NCBI GenBank assembly: GCA_019915015.1
Contig: JAHBBC010000011.1
Span: 1,178,001-1,242,000, forward strand
DNA: 64,000 bases
Direction of reading: 5' to 3'
Source of the DNA: Auriscalpium vulgare
Taxonomy: Eukaryota; Basidiomycota; Agaricomycetes; Russulales; Auriscalpiaceae
Shown: one piece after another, positions 1-9,888 of the stretch
Layout of the letters: every line of letters starts with the position of its first letter
Numbering within the stretch: position 1 is the stretch's first letter
The notes under the pieces: model-generated
The model's input: only the letters and a program-made list of their open reading frames with translations
Databases searched by the model: none
What the model was told of the DNA's origin: nothing
Program-made: the position numbers and the translations under genes

Positions 1-1202
1 TCCCTCGCGGGCCCAACCACCCGTTTATTACCAGCTGCTCCTCGTTTCCTGGCGGACGATACTCAGGATACCCCTCCGGCGGCTCCGGCGCGCAATACAC
101 GTAGTCCGGCACCTCCACATCTTCCATGAGCCTGGGAAACTGCCCAAGCACATCATGCTGCGCCATATACAGCACGGCGTCCTCCTCGCCACCCTGCAAC
201 GCGTCGAGGAAGTCGCCCCACGGCATCACGCGCTGCGTCCAGTCGTCCGCGCGGTAGTCCCGCCCGACCTCGACGGGCACGACGCGCCCGCGCCCTGCGG
301 CGGCGCGCAGGTACGCGAGCGAGCGCCAGGGGCGCGTGGTGAGCGCAGGCCAGTCACGCGCGAAGCCCGGGAGGATGAAGGGCGCGTGGAGGCGGCGCTG
401 GAAGGCGACGATCGACGGAGGGTCGGGCAAACGAGGCACCGGAAGCGTCGCTGCTGAAACGCGTGGAGGCGGCCTCGAGGAGATCTCGAGCAACGTACTC
501 GAATCCGCGTCTTCCAGAGAAAACGGCGCACAAGGCAGGAAGTCTCGCTGTATCAGCGCTATGAGCGCCTGCACGAGGTCGCGCCGGCCCTCCCCTGGCC
601 CGCCCGCGACGATCAGGATGCGATCCAGACGTTCGATGCATTCTGTTGCGGGGCCTTCTTCGAGATGCGCGTGTGCGGATGCGTCCGCGAGGCAGCGCAC
701 GAGCAGCGCGTCGGTGTACAGGCGCCGCCACGCGAAAGGGTCGCCCTCGCGCGCGGTACGCATGTGCGCGTACGCAGTGTCGGCGAGGCGGTCGAGGTCC
801 TGCGCATGAGAGGGGCACAGGCGGGAGGAGGCTTGCAGGGTGCGGATGAGGTCCTCCCCGCACGGCGCTAGATCTGTTCAATGGTGAGCTTGAGGTGAAC
901 ATTTGAGCCCAGGTGGACGCACCTGCGAGCAGCGGGCTCTGAGCATCGTGCAAGTCGTTTGCGAGGTCCCCTAGCAGCTGTGAATATGCCATGGAGTGCT
1001 CATCTGCTAGTCTACCCGAGGCAGAGCAGACAGAATCGACCTTTGCGAGCTCAGGATCATGCTCGTGCTGGAGAGAAGAGAGTCGAGACTCAGTGGTTGC
1101 CGAGTTGCCGGCCACATCCGGTCCGGCTGGCCCACACTGCAGACTCATTTCATCCAGCCTCACCGTACTTACTGGCACTCCAGTCTGTGAGCTCACGGGC
1201 AT
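1..1202 (-). CDS. JmjC-domain protein, JMJD5/KDM8-like (3' part cut by window edge)
   Basis: The reading frame from 873 down to 1 runs uninterrupted off the left edge. It encodes a helical N-terminal region and then the start of a JmjC/cupin-8 domain. Recognisable pieces are PFILPGFARDWPA, the VPVEVG strand, DDWTQRVMPWGDFLDAL and LYMAQHDVLGQFPRLMED, an order typical of JMJD5/KDM8 dioxygenases (Fe(II)/2-oxoglutarate hydroxylases or demethylases). The window ends at INGWLGPRG, just before the expected HxD iron ligands, so catalytic residues cannot be checked. A 49-nt intron (874-922) joins ...AQSPLLA to DLAPCGED. The upstream exon is open to an ATG at 1202, but the duplicate at 3770-4050 suggests one more intron near 975-1030, so the first exon and start are uncertain. 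This copy is the better preserved partner of the fragment at 3770-4050. Confidence 0.8.
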
Positions 1203-2037
1203 CCCATCACCTGCGTCAAGCGCTGCAGTGGCGCCGGTGCGACAGGCGCTTCGCTCTGCCAGCGACCTGCTGATACGGTGTGCTAGTACTTAGCGCCGCT
1301 TTAGCCCTCGCCAGCCTGAGATCTCGAACACCGCTGTCTACTCAATGTCCTTTCGCCGTCGCCTCACAGCAACCTGTTAACGTCGAACCGCCGTTGTCAC
1401 CGTGTATTCTAAGTGGCTTTAGCTGAGCTCGGATCATGCCTTCCTCTTCTGCCCACTTTTCAAGGCGCTCGTCATCACCCATCATCGCTCAGAGTCACGA
1501 CCGAAGCGCCTGCGCCACCATGATCCCAGGTACAAATACACGCAATGCGCCCCAGAGCATCTCTCAGCGTCTCGGAACCTCATAGCTCCCGCAGTCGATC
1601 CAGCGACAGACGATTTGAAAGAGCGCGATGGCAGAGCCCCCAGCCAAGTGAGTACACCCTTGATGTGAGTGTGGCGCGTCTGACCCCTCGGAGGTGTTCG
1701 AAGCAGAGGCCGACGCGATCAGGCACGTCATCGCCAAAGCCAAAGGGCGGAGGAATGCCCACAGCGTGGGGCTTACGCGGCCCGTGAACGATGTAGACCA
1801 GTCGTGTGTTCGAATGCCTTGTCGTCGGTTCTGTACATACTGACGTTCTGTGTAGTCACTACTGGACGTCCGCCTATGACCGCCTACTATATGACGCCAG
1901 ATCCGAGATGCTTGATCCCTTGTTCGAGGACCTGAACCCTGACCACCGTGGCTGTGTTTCCAATAACGATGAAGAAGAGATCGACGCCATCGTGCATGTC
2001 CTTGCACTCGCCAGAGTAGAAGCTCACTCTTTGGTAG
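1203..2037. other. Spacer between JmjC gene and DUF6534 pseudogene
   Basis: No convincing gene. It contains short open stretches on both strands, including a plus frame at 1806-2150 (fragment HYWTSAYDRLLYDARSEML, then NNDEEEIDAIVHVLALAR) that runs into the DUF6534 exon. No family is recognised. The N-terminal exon found in unit B (4291 onwards) is not evident here. Confidence 0.4.
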
Positions 2038-3180
2038 TCACTGCGTTACAGACCTGGAGTTATTATCGCGAATTCCCCGAGGATGCATGGCACTTGAAGC
2101 TCTTGGTGTGTTGCTCCTCGTTCTACACACTTACAAGACCTTATGATTAACTTCCAGATTGCCCTGGCGTTCACTCTCGATACCGTCCATCAAATATTCA
2201 TCAGTCACACTGGTAATGAATGCCATCGTCCCACTCCTACCAGTCTGAATCCGGCGCAGGGTACCTCTACCTAGTGTCCAATTACTTCAACCCGCGGGCA
2301 CTTGAGCATGTCCAATGGTGCGAAACGCTGCCTTCATATTCTGAATGCCAATCAACAGTCTTGCGTAGGAGCATCAAGGTTGTGCATGAGGCGTTATTTG
2401 GGTGATTCCGCTAATCTTCAGTCCAGGTTGAAGTCCTTGTAGCGGTACGTTGCGTTCTTTTCATCCTCGTGTAAACCGAACCGCTGACCGTCGTGCGGAA
2501 GGATTTCTCGATGTCCATCAACGCCACGACGGTAGCGGCCGACCTTGCGATTACTGGGGCCTTGTGCTGTCTTCTCCACAAGTCGCGAACAGGGATAAAA
2601 TGGTTTGTCTACGATTTCAGTTCTGTGCGCTCAAGGCGCTGACCGTGCCATCACCTCAGCTCCGACACAATGATCGATAGAATGGTAGTGCTCTCGCTTG
2701 AGAGGCATGGCTAGTTGCTAACGGGTACTCAGATCATATTTACAGTGACTTCTGGGCTGCTCACGAGGTGCGTCCTCAAATTACACGAAATCAGAGACGA
2801 GCTGACATCGTCGTCAAGTCTCGACTCAATCTGTTCTCTGGTCACGGTACGTTGCAGTGCTGGACGCGCTGCAGAAACTTAGTTTCAACACTTGACCTAA
2901 ACGCTCAGATTGCAGCCCTTCCGAACACATTTATCTACATTACATTCTTCTTCGCGCTCAGCCGCCGTGCGCCCCCTTGTTCTCGTTCTGCGACCCCGCT
3001 AACCGTCACTCAGTCTACGTCAACTCACTATTAGCCACTTTAAACGCTCGAGCCAGGTATAGGCGAGACGCAGCCATTACCTCGTCGTTTTCGATAGGTC
3101 CTTTCGGCGCACGACCAGGTGTTGAATTGGAGACCATCAGTGCGCTCGGCATGGTGCGTTTCGACATTATCCCTAAATGA
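2038..3180 (+). pseudogene. DUF6534 membrane protein, pseudogene with internal deletion
   Basis: Exons matching the intact copy at 4291-6236 are visible: VTALQTWSYYREFPEDAW, then IALAFTLDTVHQIFISHT, YLYLVSNYFNPRALEHVQW, the VAADLAITGALCCLLHKSR segment and the C-terminal YVNSLLATLNARARYRRD hallmark of basidiomycete DUF6534 proteins. Compared with unit B, roughly 500 bp are missing after about 2450. That gap should hold the exons for GLVAVLVQG and FFVSRIYRRSS, which is a membrane segment and part of another. The N-terminal exon is also not found. In the exon after HVQW the only frame read through the next splice meets TAG. The family consists of multipass membrane proteins of unknown function. 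Most likely a broken duplicate; a fused novel N-terminus from the 1806 frame is a weaker alternative. Confidence 0.7.
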
Positions 3181-3651
3181 CATTGCGGTGAAATGACGGG
3201 CCTCATCCTGAAGCATCTTATTCATTCAAAGAACATTACGATCAGGATCAGGATCGACACTACGAAGGAGTTTCGCAGAGAGGAAGTGCGGATTCAGATG
3301 TGAGTTTGAGCCTCACAGTTGCGCTTTCACGAGCTCATGGTCTTCGTTAGACTGAGAGTGTCAAAGGAAGCACTATAACGAAAGAAGAGGCCAATCCCTA
3401 GTCAAACTCGTCAAGTGCACTCACTGAAGATCATACGAGAAAGGACACACACCTACGGCTCGTGACGCGAACTCCTCGCTGCTGTGCAGCGGACAAAATT
3501 GTTAGCCTCACCTGACGCGCTCTCCATTTCAAGCCTTTCATGGCCTCAATGTATAATATTGTAGAGTCAATTCCGCGGGCATTCGGAAAGTATCACACAT
3601 TGTGTACGAGCATTTCGTACGATGTTTGATCAAATTCCATCCTGTATGTGG
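3181..3651. other. Intergenic spacer (unit A)
   Basis: AT-richer non-coding sequence that aligns with 6237-6662 in unit B, for example around the shared TCACGATCAGGATCGACACTA-like stretch and the TGTATAATA motif. No gene seen. Confidence 0.6.
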
Positions 3652-3740
3652 TCATATTCAGTCTACATTTGGTTGGGGCGCACTGGTCCACAGTGGAGTC
3701 AGCAAATCGCGAGCAGGACTGACCGGAAGTCATTCTGCCA
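3652..3740 (-). pseudogene. F-box gene remnant (3' terminal exon region)
   Basis: This stretch aligns with 6663-6760, the terminal exon, last intron and end of the penultimate exon of the intact F-box gene. The equivalent of the terminal exon has lost its frame, and nothing of the rest of the gene is present upstream. It is the truncated end of unit A, abutting the JmjC fragment of unit B. Confidence 0.65.
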
Positions 3741-3769
3741 CCCTAGCATGTGCTGCACCATGTGCTGCA
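3741..3769. repeat. Duplication junction with short direct repeat
   Basis: Between F-box-like and JmjC-like sequence lie two adjacent copies of CATGTGCTGCAC. This marks the point where unit A joins unit B. Confidence 0.55.
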
Positions 3770-4050
3770 CGGATGTGCGCGTCCGCTCTGTCGGCGAAGC
3801 AGTCGAGTTCCTGTGCATGAGAGGGACACAGACGGGCGGAGGTTTGCAGGGTGCGGAATGATGAAGTCCTCGCCGCAGGGTACTGTTGGAGGTGCGCAAG
3901 TGGACGCACCTGTGAGCAGCGGGCTCTGAGCATCGCGCAGCTCGTCTGCGAGGTCTCCTAGGAGTACTTCGCAGATATGCCATGGTGTGCTCATGCTAGT
4001 CTTTCCGAGGTAACGTACCCTCGCGAGCTCAGGATCATGCTCGCTCAGAG
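3770..4050 (-). pseudogene. JmjC (JMJD5-like) gene fragment
   Basis: Duplicate of about 761-1060. It retains the exon ending DELRDAQSPLLT and a piece matching ...PCGEDF and the SHAQELDCFADRADAHIRAA region, but the intron between them has shrunk to about 27 nt, the frame is shifted after PCGEDF, and the JmjC domain itself is absent. The fragment stops at the duplication junction. It cannot make a dioxygenase. Confidence 0.65.
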
Positions 4051-4290
4051 CAGGCAGTTGCCCGGGCCATGCCGGCCCAGCCCGGTCGCTCCTCCGGACT
4101 CGTCGATCGTCCCGCGTCGGATAATCAGAGTCGCCTTCGGTTTCAGCTCCTGTCATATCAAGCTCACAGCGACATCTCGGACGCTCGCGGAGAAACATAG
4201 GGGTACCCATGAACGGGGCTACCATATATATGGCATCCCCCGTCCCGCCTCTTCCATCGGCGCACCATTGTACGCGTTTTCGCGGCAACC

Positions 4291-6236
4291 ATGTCCTCAG
4301 AGCATCCCGCTGTCGACTCGACGTACGATTTGCAACCATTGGAATGGCATCCTTAGGCTGACGAACAGCTGGGCTTGACTAGCTTAGGTGGCCTGTACAT
4401 AGGCATCGTCGTGGGTTCTGCGTAAGTCATCGCACGCACTGACGGCCACCATCACAGTGCTGACCTGAATTTCGTTCAGTCTATGGGGAGGTGACTGATC
4501 ATCAATCAACGCCTGCATCGCGCTCGGCGCGTAGAAGCTCACTCTTTGATAGTCACTGCGTTACAGACCTGGAGTTATTATCGCGAATTCCCCGAGGATG
4601 CATGGCACTTGAAGCTCTTGGTGTGTTGCTCCTCGTTCTAGACTCGTCCGAAACCCTTATGATCCACAGATTGCCGTGGTGTTTGTCCTCGATACCCTTC
4701 ATCAAATATTCATCAGCCACACTGGTAAGTCTTGCTACCGTCTTACTACCCGTCCCACTCCTACCTTTCTAAATCCCCGCAGGGTACCTCTATCTAGTGT
4801 CCAGTCAATCGAATCCGCGGGTAGTTGAACATTTACAATGGTGCGCACCTCTATATCATATGAAGGAAGTCAATTAACAATTTTGCGTAGGAGCTTTTTG
4901 GTGCGCATGAAACTTGGTCACTTAGGGCGACTTCGCTAACTTTCAGTCCAGGTTGAAGTACTTGCAGCGGTACGTCGAGTCGCTTCATCCCGTGTAAACA
5001 GCACTGCTGACCCTTCTTCCAGGGCTTAGTTGCAGTACTCGTGCAAGGGTATGTCTGCAGCTCTGTAATCTGGCATGTTCTTCACCACGTCTTGTGTAGC
5101 TTTTTCGTCAGCCGGATATACAGGCGTTCGTCCTTTAGCTTTGTATTGACCGGCACATTGCTAAAGCTATTGATATCCCTCAGTGAGCAACAAGGGGATC
5201 GTCTTGACTCTGGGATTGGTAAGTCGCGCAAGAAGAGCCGCATTCTACCTCGCTGCTGATCATCTTACCAGACCGTTTTAGTCCTCGGCCAATTTGGTAC
5301 GTCTCCCACCTCTTACCCTCATCTTCCTTTTTTCCTAATCGTCGCAAACAGCTACCTGCATTCGTAAGTGCTGCCAAGTTTTGAGCTTTCTCAGTAGCTC
5401 ATTGTCTGATATCATAGTGTTTTGTGCACATTCGTGAGCAGACTGTGACTGTCTCGCGCAGCCATCCTCTGAGAAACTTACAGGTTCAGCATGAAACCCT
5501 TGATCCTCAAGGTTAGTGTCCGATGTGAGCCTTTCGTGGAATATACTCATGTCCTGTGGAAGAATTTATTGTTCGCCATCAATGCCATGACGGTAGCGGC
5601 AGACCTGGCGATTGCTTGTACATTGTGCTGTCTTTTCCACAAGTCGCGCACAGGTGTAAAAACGTCTGTCCACGACTTCAGTTCTGTGCGTGTTCATATT
5701 TGACGCGCCGTCTCCTCAGCTCCGATACAATGATCAATAAATTGGTAATGCTCTCGCCTGAGAGGCACGACTAGTTGCTAACATGTACTCAGATCATATT
5801 TACTGTGACTACTGGGCTGCTCACGAGGTGCGTCTTCATATCATACGAATACAGAGACGAGCTGACATCGGCATCAGCCTCGACGCCATCGGTTCCCTGG
5901 CCGCGGTACGTTGCGATGCTGTACGCGCAGCAGAAACTTAGCACTCAATACTACACCTAAACGCTCAGGTCGCAGCCTCTCCGAACACATCAATCTACAT
6001 GCCATTCTGCTTCGCGCTCTGCCGCCGTGCGCCCCTTCATTCTCGTTCTGCGACCCCGCTAACTTCACCCAGTCTACGTCAACTCACTGCTGGCCACCCT
6101 ACACGCTCGAGCTAGGTTCAGGCGAGACACAGCCATCGCCTCGTCACTTTCGATGGGTGATTTCGTCGCACGACCTGGTGTTGAATTTGAGTCCAACAGT
6201 GCGCTCGGCAAGGTGCGTTTCGACAGTCTCCCCTAA
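4291..6236 (+). CDS. DUF6534 multipass membrane protein
   Basis: About 12 short exons give a coherent DUF6534 protein. In order: GLYIGIVVGSALWGVTALQTW (first membrane segment; junctions near 4417/4481 and 4492/4553), YYREFPEDAWHLKLL, IAVVFVLDTLHQIFISHTGY, YLVSSQSNPRVVEHLQW, VEVLAAGLVAVLVQG, FFVSRIYRRSSFSF, MTVAADLAIACTLCCLFHKSR, SDTMINKLIIFTVTTGLLTR, the PNTSIYMPFCFALCR segment and the terminal YVNSLLATLHARARFRRD. The family has about seven membrane segments and unknown function. The ATG at 4291 opens a frame that meets TAG about 20 codons later. A GTCGAC...TTAG intron (about 4315-4361) would bypass it but has a weak donor, so the N-terminus is uncertain. Its partner at 2038 is a pseudogene. 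Confidence 0.75.
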
Positions 6237-6662
6237 TGAGATTGAGGTAAATTGACGGGACGTATCGTGAAGCGTTCCCGCCCGAAGAGTCTCACGATCA
6301 GGATCGACACTACGCAGGAGTTTCGCAGAGAAGGAACTGTAGATTCAGATGTATGTCTTAAGCCTCGCTTGCGCTCTCACTAGCTCACGGTCTTCGTTAG
6401 ACGGACAGTGTCACAGCAAGCACTCTAACGAAAGAAGGGGCCATTGATCTCTAGTCAAATTCGCCAAGTGCGTTCATTGCAAGAAATGACACAAACCTGT
6501 TGTGCGCGTGACGCGAGCCCATCGCTGCTGTGCGGCGGTCACCCGTCGCGTTTTCCGTTCCAAATCCGAATGTATAATAATGTACATGTGGGAGTCAATT
6601 AATAGGGCAGTCGGGTGATACACGTCACACTCTATGTATGCACGACGTTCGATGAAAGTCGG
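6237..6662. other. Intergenic spacer (unit B)
   Basis: AT-richer, aligns with 3181-3651. No gene seen. Confidence 0.6.
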
Positions 6663-7858
6663 TCACACCCAGTCTACATTTCGGTCGCACTGATATGGAG
6701 TCAGCGCTTCTCTGAAAACCGATGCAAACTGCGAGCAGAACTGACCGAAACCCATTCTGCCTCATCATGTACAACGAAGGCAACACCACGACATTGACAT
6801 GCGTCCTCAAGTGCGCTGAGAACTGTCTTGGCGGTGCGCATAGTCGCTGTCACCACCTGCAGATTTCCCCCACGGCGAGCGGCCACGGCTGCCACAACGT
6901 GGCTCACAAGAGCATTGTAGCGCGGCGAGTCTATATCGAGCTTTGCGTGATATCCGACTTGTCTGATAGAGGCGGGAAGAGTGAAGGGTTCCTCGGGCAG
7001 TATGTGGAAGACAAGCTCCTCCAGGCGCACGAAGCGATCGAGGATGTGCATGGGTGGGATGGCCGTCGTGACCAACGACTTGATTTGCGCCGCGAGCACC
7101 CCTCCCGCATCGCCGGCGGTCCACTCCCAATACTTTCCAGGCGCAGCGACAAGCCTGCGTATGGCTACGTCGGTGTCCTCCGTCTGCGCATCCAGATTGG
7201 TGGCATCACCTGTGCCTTCGAGTGCGGCAACATTGATCTCAACTCTCGAAAGCTGGACTGGTGCCGTCCACGGCGACGGCGGGACGAGGCAGGCTATTTC
7301 CTCCGCGCCAGAGATGCTGACACAGCGCACACCGGGCCAGATGGTGAGTAGGGCCCTAGCGTGGACTGGTTGAAGGACTTCGACGAAATTTAACGTCGCA
7401 GGCTTGATATCGAGATCGCAGAAGTAGTAAAGGTTACTCCCGTGCCTCGCCACAGTCGCAAGCCACGGACCGACGAACGTCAGTTGCTTGACATTTCGGC
7501 ATATACGCATGATCCACAGCCACACCGACAGGTTGTCGGGTGCGACGTATCCATCCGTACGGGATTTGAAGTTGGGATACAAGTCGATCGTCAGGGAGCG
7601 AACGTGGCGGCCGAGATGGTGGTTGATGAAGAGAGCGAGGATGAAGTACGTGAAAGAGTGTTTGGTGGTGGGGCGTGTGGCTGCGGGGGATGGCGCTCGA
7701 CGGAAGAGCAGATGCTGCGCGACGGGCCGCCAGCTCTGGCAGACCAGGGAGCATGTGGCGAGCGTGGCGTAGTCGATTTCATGAGCCTGTGAATTGCGAT
7801 AGACTGCCTTGACGACTTCTTCCTGCATCTCGATGGGAAGCCTGGGCGTGATCATCAT
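6663..7858 (-). CDS. F-box-like protein, paralogue 1
   Basis: Main exon 6746-7858 (371 codons) plus a 27-nt terminal exon 6663-6689 (CDRNVDWV and stop), joined by a 56-nt GTCAGT...ATCAG intron. The N-terminus LPIEMQEEVVKAVYRNSQ and LATCSLVCQSWRPVAQHLLF is an F-box-like fold (the Skp1-binding helix bundle of SCF ubiquitin ligases). The rest is a leucine-patterned region of the kind that selects substrates in fungal F-box proteins. Conserved family blocks are VRSLTIDLYPN, KQLTFVGPW, HILDRFVRLEELVFH, IRQVGYHAKL and LQVVTATMR. The plain ORF reads on to an alternative stop (..LHRFSEKR), but the spliced ending matches the terminal exons of paralogues 2-4 and is preferred. Substrate unknown. Confidence 0.8.
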
Positions 7859-8040
7859 GCTGCATTGTCATCATCGCGACGTGAGTAACTTCGCTTGGAA
7901 GAGTGCGATCGCCGAACCTTTCAATCTTGCGGCAACCCTTGAACAACTCCACCGCGGATATGTGATTGAAGAGGTTAGAGGAAGGTCGGGCAAAGGTCGC
8001 CACAAAAGAGAACTAGGAGCTATTTGAGGGCTCTTAGGAT

Positions 8041-8721
8041 GCAGTGCGAAAGACGAAGAACAGAAATCCTATGACAATACAAGCGCTCGTCATGGCTGTG
8101 ATCAGAATCACAGTGCGACATGCGATGATCGATGACCCCGTGCGCAGTCGCAGTCGCATGGGCTCCGCCGGTGTGAACACGCAAGCGAGTCTCGGGTCCT
8201 CATACATGCCCGCCGTATTATATTCATGAAGCCAGCATAGTAACTATTTCACGAGGTTCTGTCGAATAAACACTTAGTTCCTGCCCGAAACATCACAGAC
8301 GCCTTTTCGAGCACTCACCGAAAAGCCAGAAAAGTTGTTCAAAATTTCCACGCCACGCAACTGGCAGGCCTCCCGCAGGCTGCAGCGGACGGATAACTGC
8401 CGCGCATGACATCGCAGGAATTGCCGCGGTGACTAAATTCGGGTCACCGTTCTCGAGCCAAGGCCATCCATTCATCGAACGAAAGGTCAGCCACTGGAAT
8501 GCCAGCTTGCTTTGTCCACGTGTGTGCATAGCCGCATAATCGCGATAAGGACGTTGATCGTAGAATCGCGCACCGCTATCGAATTTGAGAAGACACACGT
8601 ACGCGCCAAGAATCGGGTTGTCTTCGAGGGCATACGCAAAGAAAAGACGGAAGGAAGTCTGCTGAGCGCCGGGCCTGAGTGGAAGATTAGGCGTTAGGAC
8701 GGGGTGGTCTATCCCATACAA
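8041..8721 (-). CDS. Small membrane protein candidate, splicing unresolved
   Basis: A 5' open exon (8721 down to about 8308) with good coding texture ends at a GTGAGT donor after FEQLFWLF. A 3' open segment (about 8232-8041) contains MYEDPRLACVFTPAEP and a hydrophobic helix (ILITAMTSACIVIGFLFFVF) just before the stop. No acceptor that I tried joins the two in frame, so either another intron or a frame error lies at about 8230-8300. No family recognised. Confidence 0.35.
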
Positions 8722-9074
8722 ACGAGCGTCGGATAGTCAAGTCTGCCGATGGGCGGTTGTCTCAAGCATGGTGTCCGTGCTGTATATGCTCGAGGGGAAG
8801 AGTTACTGTAGTGGAAGAAGCCGTGGCATCCTCCTATGCCTGTACTGCGATGCCAGTCAGATATAACTGTCGATGATTTTGCTTTAAATGCTGTAACTCG
8901 CCTGCTGGTCGTTGGTCGTGGTGATATTTCCTAGATCACCGAAAGGCTAAAGTAACAGAAGTCGGAGAAACCCTTCAAACGGAGTCTGTTTGGCCAACTG
9001 TTTGCGCCCACGATGCACGTGGCCACGTCTCTTCCCATCTGACAACCATGTCGACTACTTTGACTCGGAGTCGC
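8722..9074. other. Intergenic
   Basis: No coding signal or repeat seen. Confidence 0.4.
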
Positions 9075-9480
9075 TCATATCTTGGACTCACTCGAAGCTG
9101 ACTCGAAGTGTGCTATGTTCTCCAGGTCGCAGGAAGTAGGGCCATGACCACCGCGCGCAGGGCCTTGACGATCGAGTTTCTCCAGTTGTCTCGCTACAAC
9201 CTTGCTGCATGCCATTGCTTCGCCTCCTCCGCTCGGCGCTCGCGCCCACTGTGCAGATGCCCCCCAAACACAGAGACAGACACTTGTGTACCTGCGCCTC
9301 CGGTGATCCCCGCGGCAAGGGTGGGTTACACGATGCGACCAGCTCACCCACCACCGCGACACCCAGAACAGAAACAATCTGAAGCTCAAAAATGGACAAA
9401 GCGTCCGCCGCCTGGGACGACGGGGCAGAGAAACGCGCGCGCTGACTCGGGTGCGTTGCGATCTTGTTCAATAGTGACAT
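9075..9480 (-). CDS. Small hypothetical protein
   Basis: Two exons (5' exon from ATG 9480 ending ..GSPEAQ, a 44-nt GTACAC...TGCACAG intron, then WARAPSGGGEAM... to ..ASSESKI and stop). The product is about 120 aa with one possible hydrophobic helix (IVSVLGVAVVGELVA). No family recognised. The clean splice in frame and open reading are the only support. Confidence 0.35.
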
Positions 9481-9888
9481 ATGCTCACTGGGCGGATGCA
9501 GGAACCCGAGACTGGTGTCGACACTGTCGAGCAGTCAACCTTGCGTCCCTATCGGCTCCGACGATCATGGTAGCCACGGTCCTCCGGAGCCCCTCGATTT
9601 GAGATAGGCACCTACTTTTGGTGAGTCTTCTGGGTGCCTCCGTGTCGATCTTCATGTTTGCGCATACAGTTGGCCACTATGTTCTGACTGGTCGATCACC
9701 ACAGTCCTGTAGCCAGCCAGCGAGACATGTACTCAGCTTGGCAGAAGCTCCGGGAGTACGATTATACGAGAGTCCGATAATAGGAGTCCAGATGTACGAT
9801 ATACAGGGTTCAAATCCAGGAATACATCATAAATAGTCATCACAAATTATCCACAGACACGCCAGCCATGCGTGCCAAACAGCCTATC
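9481..9888. other. Intergenic
   Basis: Non-coding in all frames as far as I can see. A GGTTCAAATCC motif near 9809 has no matching tRNA body. Confidence 0.4.

Larger units (their letters stand above)
761..3740. repeat. Tandem segmental duplication, unit A
   Basis: About 3 kb that is repeated, diverged but co-linear, at 3770-6760. The order is the same in both: JmjC N-terminal region, spacer, DUF6534 gene, AT-richer spacer, then the 3' end of an F-box gene. Long nearly identical stretches include the DUF6534 exon near 2038-2110 against 4553-4625. The spacer near 1400-2030 does not align well with unit B and may hold an insertion. Confidence 0.75.
3770..6760. repeat. Tandem segmental duplication, unit B
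   Basis: Second copy of the JmjC - DUF6534 - F-box block (see 761-3740). Here the JmjC part is truncated and the DUF6534 part is complete. The F-box end continues into an intact gene, so the original locus order was JmjC, DUF6534, F-box. Confidence 0.75.

Noticed and set aside
9800..9830. tRNA gene suggested by GGTTCAAATCC
   Set aside because: No A-box, acceptor stem or anticodon arm can be formed around it.
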